A program made the translations under genes and the position numbers. Under the pieces are notes generated by a model. That model ran no database searches. It saw nothing but the letters and a program-made list of their open reading frames with translations, and was not told the origin of the DNA. Positions 22,721 through 35,600 of a DNA stretch of 64,000 bases are shown piece after piece; positions within the stretch are counted from its first letter, which is position 1, and every line of letters starts with the position of its first letter. Source of the DNA: Prosapia bicincta (lineage: Eukaryota > Arthropoda > Insecta > Hemiptera > Cercopidae); NCBI GenBank assembly GCA_036971475.1, contig JBAIZL010000004.1, forward strand, positions 72,916,393-72,980,392, in the 5' to 3' direction.

Positions 22721-23884
22721 GAAATTGCTAATAAATAATCACTTTTGAGAATTCTAAGTCTAATGCAGTCATTGCAGGAACACAGAAATGCACGGGTGTG
22801 GCTCTAAGCAATGAGATGAGTTGTAGTTAAAAATATAAGTAGCTGAAGAATTAATAGGAAATTATCGTTTAGTTTTTTTTCATATAAAGATAATAGCAAA
22901 CACAATTTTATGTTTAATCTTTAAAAACCATAAAATATATACATATACTTTTCTATTTAACCTACTTTTGATCGAGGTAGGTCCTTGACCTACTTTAAGG
23001 TTCATGGTCTTAAAATTATTTTAAATGTAGTAAGTCCTTTGTAGTTTTATTATGTCTTGTGAGTATTGCCAAACCTTTCCCAATAGTAACAATAAATCCA
23101 CTCCTTTTTATTCTAACTATAAAATTCGAAAGCCTTAAAACATTTTAAATAACTTCCGAGAATTTACTTTAACTTTATTTTATTAGAGAAACTTTTTTAA
23201 TAAAACAATTTAAATTATCTCCATCTTCGAAATTATTTAGTTTCATTATTTTACAGCATGATAAAAAAAGGTTATTTATGGAACTTCACTAAAACATTAA
23301 ATCTATATATTTATCGATAAGTTACTTGTTTAACCAGTAAACTAAATTCTAGGAAGTTAGTTAAATAAATAAATAAAAGGTATAACAATTAGAAAATTCA
23401 TAATATTGTTTCCATGGTTTCACTTTCACTACTTCAATTCACAAAATGGGAATCTAAGTGATTTTCAAAATGTGCAAAATATTATAAAAAAATATTTGAA
23501 AAGACTAAACATAACCCTGTTTTTGTCTGCACTACATTTAATGTGTTTATACCATATCATATGACTGGTAATAATCTTGGAAACGATTAGATATCTAAAT
23601 AATGCAAAAACAATGACAGCAAATGGAAATTAGTTTAAACTAATAACCATTTACTTATATACAAAATAATTTCAGAAAGTTTACAGATTACAGATATACC
23701 AGAGACTAATGGTATACCTTTTTTATCCGCTAACCACTTTCAATCATAATTTAAATAAATAGTCCTGCATAAAAAAGAACATTAATATTATATTTAAATA
23801 TAATTCTACATAAACCTGTCACTAATTCTACTAAATTAAGATGATTCCATACAGATTATGGTTTGAACGCAATGCACTGGAACC
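22721..23884. other. AT-rich DNA, nothing recognised
   Basis: No coding frame, RNA gene or element boundary could be supported. Confidence 0.4.
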
Positions 23885-25455
23885 GGCCATGCTCGAATCA
23901 ATATCTCTCTATATAAATATGAATGTTTGTATGTGCCTTATGCATTAATAAACCACTCATCCGATTGCCATGAAACTTTAGGAAATTATAATTAAAAGGC
24001 ACTTAACTAAGTGAATACATAATGGCTTACTTGCTGACGCGTTTCAAAACATTTATTCCTTTTACGAAGCTAACCCTCTACATAAAAGGAACGATTGTTT
24101 TGAAACGCGTCAGCAAGTAAGCCATTATGTATTCACCTAGTTAATTACCTTTGAATTATAGTTTAATCAGTGAAATCCATAACCTTTACATCAAGCAACT
24201 ATAGGAAATTGTTGAGTACATTCCTGGGAAGGTTTCTGGCATAGTAAGCTCAAGGGAATAGCCCCCCTGCACATGACACCCCTAAACCAATTAATTTTAT
24301 CAGAAAAATATTAACCTATAAAACGGAGCTGAGCTATCTATATAAACAAAAATGTATTTTCTCAAGGGGCACTTGACCCCCCCAAATCAATTAATGTTAG
24401 CAGAAAAATATTATCTTATATTAAAATGAATGTTTGTATGTATGCAACTCATGCATTATCAAACCACTGATAGGCCATGAAACTTTGGGGAATTGTTGAG
24501 TACATTCCTGGGAAGGTTTCTGGCATAGTAAGTCTCAAGGGCATAGCCAGGGGTCATGTGACCCCTAAACCAATTAAATTTAGCAGAAAAGTATTAACCT
24601 ATAAAACAATGCTATCTATATATATAAGAGTGAATGGTCTCAGGGGACATGTGACCCCCCCCCCAGACAATTATTTTTAGCAGAAAAATATTAACCATTA
24701 AAACAGCGCTATCTATCTATAGCCAATAGAAAAATATGGGGTTTAACCTATAAAATAACGCTATCTTTATCTCCTATATAGATATATAAATGAAAGTTTG
24801 TTTGTGTGTATGTATGAGCCTTATGCATTATTAAACCACTGATCCGATTGCATGAAACTTTGGGGAATTGTTAAGTACATTCCTGAGAAGGTTTCTGGCA
24901 TATTAAGTGTCAATTGTGCAGCTTGAGGGGTACATGGGGCACATGATCCCCCCACCAATTAATTTTACCAGACAAATATTAACCTATAAAACGGCACTAG
25001 GTTTTTATCAAAACAGCTTCCTGACGACTTAAGAATTCTATTCAACATGTATTTTTTAAATACCAAAAGGGGATATGATTTTCTATCTTATCCTAAGTTA
25101 TAATATTGAATTCATTCCAAATTGTGGTTGTTAAGCAACACTTTAAAAAATTTAATATAATTGGTCTTAATTTTGAAATCCATGCTTCTCACATTAACAG
25201 CTTTACGTGGCATGCTCACGCGTCTGAAAACCTTCCGGTTTTGTGTGTACGCACCAGAGAAAAACCAAAAATATTATATATCCGAGTGCACTTCAATAAC
25301 ATTTGATTAAGAATTGTTATTGTCACACTTTTCTCGATCTACTATTATAAGTTCAGCTATTATTATGTTAATAAAATACTGAATTAAGTTCAGCTAATGT
25401 TAACACGCCATTCATTTACATTTAGGCGGTACAAAGTTCGCTGGGTCAGCTAATT
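23885..25455 (+). mobile_element. Mosaic of a short non-autonomous insect repeat
   Basis: At least three blocks (from about 23938, 24446 and 24822) share the order tgcattattaaaccactgat, ccatgaaactttggggaatt, tacattcctgggaaggtttc, then ggcatagtaag. Between and after them lies a second motif with runs of C, caattaattttagcagaaaa and tattaacctataaaac. The right edge gttcgctgggtcagctaat resembles the 3' end of a widespread insect repeat whose 5' end is TCTATATATAAA-like, and its CTAA ending would suit a Helitron-type terminus. The tandem internal blocks suggest unequal exchange. No protein is encoded. Confidence 0.5.
24003..24144. repeat. Inverted repeat, arms of about 48 bp, with GAAACGCGUC
   Basis: The arms (gtgaatacataatggcttac outward, gacgcgtttcaaaac inward) are near-perfect reverse complements around a loop of about 46 bp. 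Each arm ends inward with GAAACGCGUC on its own strand (24102-24111 on plus), which looks like the 3' half of a hammerhead, with a self-complementary ACGCGU. No CUGAUGA is present. Confidence 0.75.
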
Positions 25456-25876
25456 AAAAATAAATTAGACCTATATTAAGACCTAAAGTCCATGTCTTTA
25501 CCAAATATACATTTTTTTGGATTCTTTTAAACATCATAAAAATATATGTAATAAAAATTAGTTCAAATTCTAGAAATGTTTCGGAATCACTACACAGTTA
25601 TTCTTGGTAACTGAATTGGAGACTTCTTATAGTTTAGTTTTGTGCTAGAACAGCTGCAGCTATTGCGATCAGCTGTATTAATGTAAAACTTTTCTTGTTA
25701 AATAAAATAACAGTAATTCTAGTAAGTTGCAACTCAAATCATGTGAGTTAACATAATAATGCCAAAGTTAAAGTGACAAAATATAAGAGATAATGGATAT
25801 TTACAAACACTGTTTGTATAGTGACGAAATTGCAGTTAAATACAAAAACGTTTGTTAAGTTCATCTTTAATCTGTT
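25456..25876. other. AT-rich spacer
   Basis: No feature was recognised. Confidence 0.4.
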
Positions 25877-25963
25877 GACAAATTTAAGCTATTATAATGT
25901 GTGTGATTCCCCAAAATTTCATGGCTATCGGATCAGTGGTTTAATAATGCATAAGGTGCATAC

Positions 25964-26058
<95 letters not shown>

Positions 26059-26110
26059 TTAATATTTTTCTGCTAAAATTAATTGGCTTGGGGGTCAAGC
26101 TCCCCCTGAG
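25877..26110 (-). repeat. Inverted copy of the same short repeat, expanded (TA)n inside
   Basis: On the minus strand the order is caattaattttagcagaaaa, tattaacctata, a TA run of about 43 units (25969-26055), ccttatgcattattaaacca, ctgatccgat and catgaaattttggggaat. These are the blocks of the 23.9-25.5 kb mosaic in reverse orientation, with the TA part greatly expanded. Confidence 0.7.
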
Positions 26111-26125
26111 ACCATTTATTTTTAT

Positions 26126-26653
26126 ACAGTGTCCAGGAATAAACCTCCCGTATTTGAAGAAATTGTTGTTTTAGTCGTAGTGGTAGCATGATATGGTGTG
26201 TGTGTTGTTTGAAAGCTGTGTTCTTGCCATTTTTAGTGTGCATCATGATGACTTGGTGAGCATCATGCGGTTTTTGTAGAAGTTTATTAGTAACGGTGGT
26301 TCTGTGTTTGATACTCAGCGAGCGCTTGTATTTGATTCGAACTTGGCCGACATGATAGGAAAACTATTCAACTGTGGGTGTCAAACTTTTGACAAACAGG
26401 GTCAGCACTAAAAAGAAACTCTACTGATCGACCTCAGACTGCAACAGTGCTGGAAAATGAGGTGCGTGTTAAAGCGTCTGTCCAACAATCCCCAATGCGA
26501 TGAGTACTTGTTCGATAGAAGTGTAAGAAGTATTCTCCATACAGAGCTTAATATGCACCCAATCAAAATTATGGTTGCCCTGCAATTAAGTGAGAATGAT
26601 TTTGAAACTTGCAGATCTGTGTGTGAGGAAATTCTTCAGAACGTTCCCCCTGG
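26126..26653 (+). pseudogene. Mariner-like (DDE_3/IS630-type) transposase N-terminal fragment
   Basis: After an end-like acagtgtccaggaataaacc, a broken plus-strand frame leads to VLKRLSNNPQCDEYLFDRSV, RSILHTELNMHPIKIMV and SENDFETCRSVCEEILQNVP. This is the second helix-turn-helix and linker of mariner-like transposases (usual SxRxxxRxLGISxxSVxRILHKELNMHPYKIxxxQELSExD). The frame stops where the satellite array begins, so the catalytic DDE half is missing. The satellite boundary may have truncated it. Confidence 0.7.
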
Positions 26654-29600
26654 TACATAACTTATTGTAACGTTATATTGAGTTATTTGTATTGTAAATA
26701 CCGAAATTAAAATAATTTATATATTTATAAACTGATCAAAACTCTTGAACTTTGTAGTCCATTACTTTCAGTGAAACTTAGTTGATGAAAACTATTTAAT
26801 AATAACCTTTTTCCTTAACAATGTTCAATAAAATTTGTAACATAACCTACGTGCTTAAAAACAATTGTTTTACACTATAACTTATAGCACAAAATTAACT
26901 GAAATATGAAATCATGTGTTATCATTTAATTCATTTTGATGTGATTCATAGCGTAACTTGACGGAAAATATACTGACGAGAAATTGTTATATCCTTCCAA
27001 TAAGTTTATGTAGGCGTCGCTATAAAAGGTTTCACTTGAAAAAGCTCTTTCTTACAATATCAAAACAATATTAATTTTTTCTGTAAATTAAAACAAAATA
27101 ACAGTCAAGATGTCTGCAGATATAGTTGCATAAACATATTACTTCAGGGTAGGAGGTAGGGTAGAATAAAGAAACAGGGATGATGACATCATGTGTGCAG
27201 GATCGCGTACTTAAATATAGACAGACTCTCTATCGGAGGCTTTAGGATGGGAGAAATATTTCACATGTTCTGAAAACATTTGGTTATCGACAGAGCCAAT
27301 GCAAGTAACAGTTATATCAATGTTGTGTGAAATTGGCGCCTTCATTTTATGAAATCGCAATTATAGCAACAAACCTGTAATGCTGTAAACATGAATCTAG
27401 GTGTTTGAACTCATCTTCCTAGAATAATGGTAAATACTATTGTGATCAAGTTTCGGACTTTATTTCTGCCTTTTTTCCTACTATCTTGATATATGGGCTA
27501 TGTGTCATTCCCGATATCTAGAACTGTTTAAGAGTTACACGGTCTTAGGATAGGGCGATAAGAACAGTCGAAATACATTAGCAAGCAACGACATGCAGGG
27601 TAGTTTTCAAATCGTCATTATTCTTTAAATTTTTATCACATCAAGATTTTTTTATACTGAATGAAAGAGGAAAATGTATATTTTCCGTTTTTGTCTTCAA
27701 TGTTAAGGAATATATAACGGGTTTTGAGTAATTGGCTCTATAAATCTAGTAATTATTTAATTTAGTGCTGTTTGAAGCATTCGTGTGTTTAATAGTTCAA
27801 CAGAAATCCGCTTGTAGCAGCACCTGTCAGTACATCGTAACTATAATTTACTTACACAAAAATGCCAATAACTCAAGAACAAGGCAAAATTTTGAAAAAC
27901 TATTGGCACCACGTCAATATACGTTAGAAGCTGCGTCAATCTATGTATATAACTCAAAATCCGATTTTTCATTGAAATTTAGGATAATTTGAAGGGTTAC
28001 TACCCCTACCTATCTCGCAAAAGTCGAAAATTACTCGTTTTCTCAGGCCAATTACTCAAAGGCCGTTTATGGTATTTTTAAACTTAAAACTTTGAATACA
28101 AATATAGACTTTCGTCTTTCGTTTCGTATAAGAAACATCTTGTTTGGCTGAATATTAACAGAGATATGACTGTTTTAAAAAGGGCTTGCATCGTGCAAAC
28201 CTGGAAATGTAAAATCAGGCTGTATTTTTATCACTTTAAACGCGTATACTTCATAAACCGTTTACGATATCAAATTCAAATTTTCACAAGTTGTTTCGAT
28301 AATGATTTCCTATCTTCAGATGTATATAAAAATTAATTTTCTTGAAATATAGGTATTTTGAAAAAATGCATTTTTTTCTTTTTTTAACACTTTTCTGTAA
28401 CTATAACGATGAAAAATGACTAAGTAAACCAAATGACAAACATTTAAGACTGATATGTCTGATGTATTAAGAGTTTTACGCTTTTAAAGTGATAAATCAC
28501 ATCCAGACTACGTGTTAAAGCAGCAATATAAAAGGCATTTTAAAAACAATCATATATTTTAATTATTCATCACAACTAGCTTTTTTCTATACTAAATGAA
28601 AGCAAAAATTCTATATTTTTTTATTTGTAGAAATGAAAATACACAACTTATTGTTAACGTTATATTGAGTTATTTGTATTGTAAATACCGAAATTAAAAT
28701 AATTTAATATATTGATTAACTGATCAAAACTCTTGAGCTTTGTAGTCCATTACTTTCAGTGAAACTTAGTTGATGAAAACTATTTAATAATAACCTTTTT
28801 CCTTAACAATGTTCAATAAAATTTGTAACATAACCTACGTGTTTAAAAACAATTGTTTTACACTATAACTTATAGCACAAAATTAACTGAAATATGAAAT
28901 CATGTGTTATCATTTAATTCATTTTGATGTGATTCATAGCGTAACTTGACGGAAAATATACTGACGAGAAATTGTTATATCCTTCCAATAAGTTTATGTA
29001 GGCGTCGCTATAAAAGGTTTCACTTGAAAAAGCTCTTTCTTACAATATCAAAACAATATTAATTTTTTCTGTAAATTAAAACAAAATAACAGTCAAGATG
29101 TCTGCAGATATAGTTGCATAAACATATTACTTCAGGGTAGGAGGTAGGGTAGAATAAAGAAACAGGGATGATGACATCATGTGTGCAGGATCGCGTACTT
29201 AAATATAGACAGACTCTCTATCGGAGGCTTTAGGATGGGAGAAATATTTCACATGTTCTGAAAACATTTGGTTATCGACAGAGCCAATGCAAGTAACAGT
29301 TATATCAATGTTGTGTGAAATTGGCGCCTTCATTTTATGAAATCGCAATTATAGCAACAAACCTGTAATGCTGTAAACATGAATCTAGGTGTTTGAACTC
29401 ATCTTCCTAGAATAATGGTAAATACTATTGTGATCAAGTTTCGGACTTTATTTCTGCCTTTTTTCCTACTATCTTGATATATGGGCTATGTGTCATTCCC
29501 GATATCTAGAACTGTTTAAGAGTTACACGGTCTTAGGATAGGGCGATAAGAACAGTCGAAATACATTAGCAAGCAACGACATGCAGGGTAGTTTTCAAAT

Positions 29601-32600
29601 CGTCATTATTCTTTAAATTTTTATCACATCAAGATTTTTTTATACTGAATGAAAGAGGAAAATGTATATTTTCCGTTTTTGTCTTCAATGTTAAGGAATA
29701 TATAACGGGTTTTGAGTAATTGGCTCTATAAATCTAGTAATTATTTAATTTAGTGCTGTTTGAAGCATTCGTGTGTTTAATAGTTCAACAGAAATCCGCT
29801 TGTAGCAGCACCTGTCAGTACATCGTAACTATAATTTACTTACACAAAAATGCCAATAACTCAAGAACAAGGCAAAATTTTGAAAAACTATTGGCACCAC
29901 GTCAATATACGTTAGAAGCTGCGTCAATCTATGTATATAACTCAAAATCCGATTTTTCATTGAAATTTAGGATAATTTGAAGGGTTACCCCTACCTATCT
30001 CGCAAAAGTCGAAAATTACTCGTTTTCTCAGGCCAATTACTCAAAGGCCGTTTATGGTATTTTTAAACTTAAAACTTTGAATACAAATATAGACTTTCGT
30101 CTTTCGTTTCGTATAAGAAACATCTTGTTTGGCTGAATATTAACAGAGATATGACTGTTTTAAAAAGGGCTTGCATCGTGCAAACCTGGAAATGTAAAAT
30201 CAGGCTGTATTTTTATCACTTTAAACGCGTATACTTCATAAACCGTTTAAGATATCAAATTCAAATTTTCACAAGTTGTTTCGATAATGATTTCCTATCT
30301 TCAGATGTATATAAAAATTAATTTTCTTGAAATATAGGTATTTTGAAAAAATGCATTTTTTTCTTTTTTTAACACTTTTCTATAACTATAACGATGAAAA
30401 ATGACTAAGTAAACCAAATGACAAACATTTAAGACTGATATGTCTGATGTATTAAGAGTTTTACGCTTTTAAAGTGATAAATCACATCCAGACTACGTGT
30501 TAAAGCAGCAATATAAAAGGCATTTTAAAAACAATCATATTATTTAATTATTCATCACAACTAGCTTTTTTCTATACTAAATGAAAGCAAAAATTCTATA
30601 TTTTTTTATTTGTAGAAATGAAAATACACAACTTATTGTTAACGTTATATTGAGTTATTTGTATTGTAAATACCGAAATTAAAATAATTTAATATATTGA
30701 TTAACTGATCAAAACTCTTGAGCTTTGTAGTCCATTACTTTCGGTGAAACTTAGTTGATGAAAACTATTTAATAATAACCTTTTTCCTTAACAATGTTCA
30801 ATAAAATTTGTAACATAACCTACGTGCTTAAAAACAATTGTTTTACACTATAACTTATAGCACAAAATTAACTGAAATATGAAATCATGTGTTATCATTT
30901 AATTCATTTTGATGTGATTCATAGCGTAACTTGACGGAAAATATACTGACGAGAAATTGTTATATCCTTCCAATAAGTTTATGTAGGCGTCGCTATAAAA
31001 GGTTTCACTTGAAAAAGCTCTTTCTTACAATATCAAAACAATATTAATTTTTTCTGTAAATTAAAACAAAATAACAGTCAAGATGTCTGCAGATATAGTT
31101 GCATAAACATATTACTTCAGGGTAGGAGGTAGGGTAGAATAAAGAAACAGGGATGATGACATCATGTGTGCAGGATCGCGTACTTAAATATAGACAGACT
31201 CTCTATCGGAGGCTTTAGGATGGGAGAAATATTTCACATGTTCTGAAAACATTTGGTTATCGACAGAGCCAATGCAAGTAACAGTTATATCAATGTTGTG
31301 TGAAATTGGCGCCTTCATTTTATGAAATCGCAATTATAGCAACAAACCTGTAATGCTGTAAACATGAATCTAGGTGTTTGAACTCATCTTCCTAGAATAA
31401 TGGTAAATACTATTGTGATCAAGTTTCGGACTTTATTTCTGCCTTTTTTCCTACTATCTTGATATATGGGCTATGTGTCATTCCCGATATCTAGAACTGT
31501 TTAAGAGTTACACGGTCTTAGGATAGGGCGATAAGAACAGTCGAAATACATTAGCAAGCAACGACATGCAGGGTAGTTTTCAAATCGTCATTATTCTTTA
31601 AATTTTTATCACATCAAGATTTTTTTATACTGAATGAAAGAGGAAAATGTATATTTTCCGTTTTTGTCTTCAATGTTAAGGAATATATAACGGGTTTTGA
31701 GTAATTGGCTCTATAAATCTAGTAATTATTTAATTTAGTGCTGTTTGAAGCATTCGTGTGTTTAATAGTTCAACAGAAATCCGCTTGTAGCAGCACCTGT
31801 CAGTACATCGTAACTATAATTTACTTACACAAAAATGCCAATAACTCAAGAACAAGGCAAAATTTTGAAAAACTATTGGCACCACGTCAATATACGTTAG
31901 AAGCTGCGTCAATCTATGTATATAACTCAAAATCCGATTTTTCATTGAAATTTAGGATAATTTGAAGGGTTACCCCTACCTATCTCGCAAAAGTCGAAAA
32001 TTACTCGTTTTCTCAGGCCAATTACTCAAAGGCCGTTTATGGTATTTTTAAACTTAAAACTTTGAATACAAATATAGACTTTCGTCTTTCGTTTCGTATA
32101 AGAAACATCTTGTTTGGCTGAATATTAACAGAGATATGACTGTTTTAAAAAGGGCTTGCATCGTGCAAACCTGGAAATGTAAAATCAGGCTGTATTTTTA
32201 TCACTTTAAACGCGTATACTTCATAAACCGTTTAAGATATCAAATTCAAATTTTCACAAGTTGTTTCGATAATGATTTCCTATCTTCAGATGTATATAAA
32301 AATTAATTTTCTTGAAATATAGGTATTTTGAAAAAATGCATTTTTTTCTTTTTTTAACACTTTTCTATAACTATAACGATGAAAAATGACTAAGTAAACC
32401 AAATGACAAACATTTAAGACTGATATGTCTGATGTATTAAGAGTTTTACGCTTTTAAAGTGATAAATCACATCCAGACTACGTGTTAAAGCAGCAATATA
32501 AAAGGCATTTTAAAAACAATCATATATTTTAATTATTCATCACAACTAGCTTTTTTCTATACTAAATGAAAGCAAAAATTCTATATTTTTTTATTTGTAG

Positions 32601-35600
32601 AAATGAAAATACACAACTTATTGTTAACGTTATATTGAGTTATTTGTATTGTAAATACCGAAATTAAAATAATTTAATATATTGATTAACTGATCAAAAC
32701 TCTTGAGCTTTGTAGTCCATTACTTTCGGTGAAACTTAGTTGATGAAAACTATTTAATAATAACCTTTTTCCTTAACAATGTTCAATAAAATTTGTAACA
32801 TAACCTACGTGCTTAAAAACAATTGTTTTACACTATAACTTATAGCACAAAATTAACTGAAATATGAAATCATGTGTTATCATTTAATTCATTTTGATGT
32901 GATTCATAGCGTAACTTGACGGAAAATATACTGACGAGAAATTGTTATATCCTTCCAATAAGTTTATGTAGGCGTCGCTATAAAAGGTTTCACTTGAAAA
33001 AGCTCTTTCTTACAATATCAAAACAATATTAATTTTTTCTGTAAATTAAAACAAAATAACAGTCAAGATGTCTGCAGATATAGTTGCATAAACATATTAC
33101 TTCAGGGTAGGAGGTAGGGTAGAATAAAGAAACAGGGATGATGACATCATGTGTGCAGGATCGCGTACTTAAATATAGACAGACTCTCTATCGGAGGCTT
33201 TAGGATGGGAGAAATATTTCACATGTTCTGAAAACATTTGGTTATCGACAGAGCCAATGCAAGTAACAGTTATATCAATGTTGTGTGAAATTGGCGCCTT
33301 CATTTTATGAAATCGCAATTATAGCAACAAACCTGTAATGCTGTAAACATGAATCTAGGTGTTTGAACTCATCTTCCTAGAATAATGGTAAATACTATTG
33401 TGATCAAGTTTCGGACTTTATTTCTGCCTTTTTTCCTACTATCTTGATATATGGGCTATGTGTCATTCCCGATATCTAGAACTGTTTAAGAGTTACACGG
33501 TCTTAGGATAGGGCGATAAGAACAGTCGAAATACATTAGCAAGCAACGACATGCAGGGTAGTTTTCAAATCGTCATTATTCTTTAAATTTTTATCACATC
33601 AAGATTTTTTTATACTGAATGAAAGAGGAAAATGTATATTTTCCGTTTTTGTCTTCAATGTTAAGGAATATATAACGGGTTTTGAGTAATTGGCTCTATA
33701 AATCTAGTAATTATTTAATTTAGTGCTGTTTGAAGCATTCGTGTGTTTAATAGTTCAACAGAAATCCGCTTGTAGCAGCACCTGTCAGTACATCGTAACT
33801 ATAATTTACTTACACAAAAATGCCAATAACTCAAGAACAAGGCAAAATTTTGAAAAACTATTGGCACCACGTCAATATACGTTAGAAGCTGCGTCAATCT
33901 ATGTATATAACTCAAAATCCGATTTTTCATTGAAATTTAGGATAATTTGAAGGGTTACCCCTACCTATCTCGCAAAAGTCGAAAATTACTCGTTTTCTCA
34001 GGCCAATTACTCAAAGGCCGTTTATGGTATTTTTAAACTTAAAACTTTGAATACAAATATAGACTTTCGTCTTTCGTTTCGTATAAGAAACATCTTGTTT
34101 GGCTGAATATTAACAGAGATATGACTGTTTTAAAAAGGGCTTGCATCGTGCAAACCTGGAAATGTAAAATCAGGCTGTATTTTTATCACTTTAAACGCGT
34201 ATACTTCATAAACCGTTTAAGATATCAAATTCAAATTTTCACAAGTTGTTTCGATAATGATTTCCTATCTTCAGATGTATATAAAAATTAATTTTCTTGA
34301 AATATAGGTATTTTGAAAAAATGCATTTTTTTCTTTTTTTAACACTTTTCTATAACTATAACGATGAAAAATGACTAAGTAAACCAAATGACAAACATTT
34401 AAGACTGATATGTCTGATGTATTAAGAGTTTTACGCTTTTAAAGTGATAAATCACATCCAGACTACGTGTTAAAGCAGCAATATAAAAGGCATTTTAAAA
34501 ACAATCATATATTTTAATTATTCATCACAACTAGCTTTTTTCTATACTAAATGAAAGCAAAAATTCTATATTTTTTTATTTGTAGAAATGAAAATACACA
34601 ACTTATTGTTAACGTTATATTGAGTTATTTGTATTGTAAATACCGAAATTAAAATAATTTAATATATTGATTAACTGATCAAAACTCTTGAGCTTTGTAG
34701 TCCATTACTTTCGGTGAAACTTAGTTGATGAAAACTATTTAATAATAACCTTTTTCCTTAACAATGTTCAATAAAATTTGTAACATAACCTACGTGCTTA
34801 AAAACAATTGTTTTACACTATAACTTATAGCACAAAATTAACTGAAATATGAAATCATGTGTTATCATTTAATTCATTTTGATGTGATTCATAGCGTAAC
34901 TTGACGGAAAATATACTGACGAGAAATTGTTATATCCTTCCAATAAGTTTATGTAGGCGTCGCTATAAAAGGTTTCACTTGAAAAAGCTCTTTCTTACAA
35001 TATCAAAACAATATTAATTTTTTCTGTAAATTAAAACAAAATAACAGTCAAGATGTCTGCAGATATAGTTGCATAAACATATTACTTCAGGGTAGGAGGT
35101 AGGGTAGAATAAAGAAACAGGGATGATGACATCATGTGTGCAGGATCGCGTACTTAAATATAGACAGACTCTCTATCGGAGGCTTTAGGATGGGAGAAAT
35201 ATTTCACATGTTCTGAAAACATTTGGTTATCGACAGAGCCAATGCAAGTAACAGTTATATCAATGTTGTGTGAAATTGGCGCCTTCATTTTATGAAATCG
35301 CAATTATAGCAACAAACCTGTAATGCTGTAAACATGAATCTAGGTGTTTGAACTCATCTTCCTAGAATAATGGTAAATACTATTGTGATCAAGTTTCGGA
35401 CTTTATTTCTGCCTTTTTTCCTACTATCTTGATATATGGGCTATGTGTCATTCCCGATATCTAGAACTGTTTAAGAGTTACACGGTCTTAGGATAGGGCG
35501 ATAAGAACAGTCGAAATACATTAGCAAGCAACGACATGCAGGGTAGTTTTCAAATCGTCATTATTCTTTAAATTTTTATCACATCAAGATTTTTTTATAC

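Noticed and set aside
25821..26057. Frames rich in IYIYIY at (TA)n tracts (also at 16837 and 18637)
   Set aside because: They are translations of TA microsatellites.
27765..27992. 75-codon frame recurring in every satellite unit
   Set aside because: It recurs only because the DNA repeats. It opens at a GTG, has no domain, and the sequence around it is equally conserved between units, so there is no sign of coding constraint.
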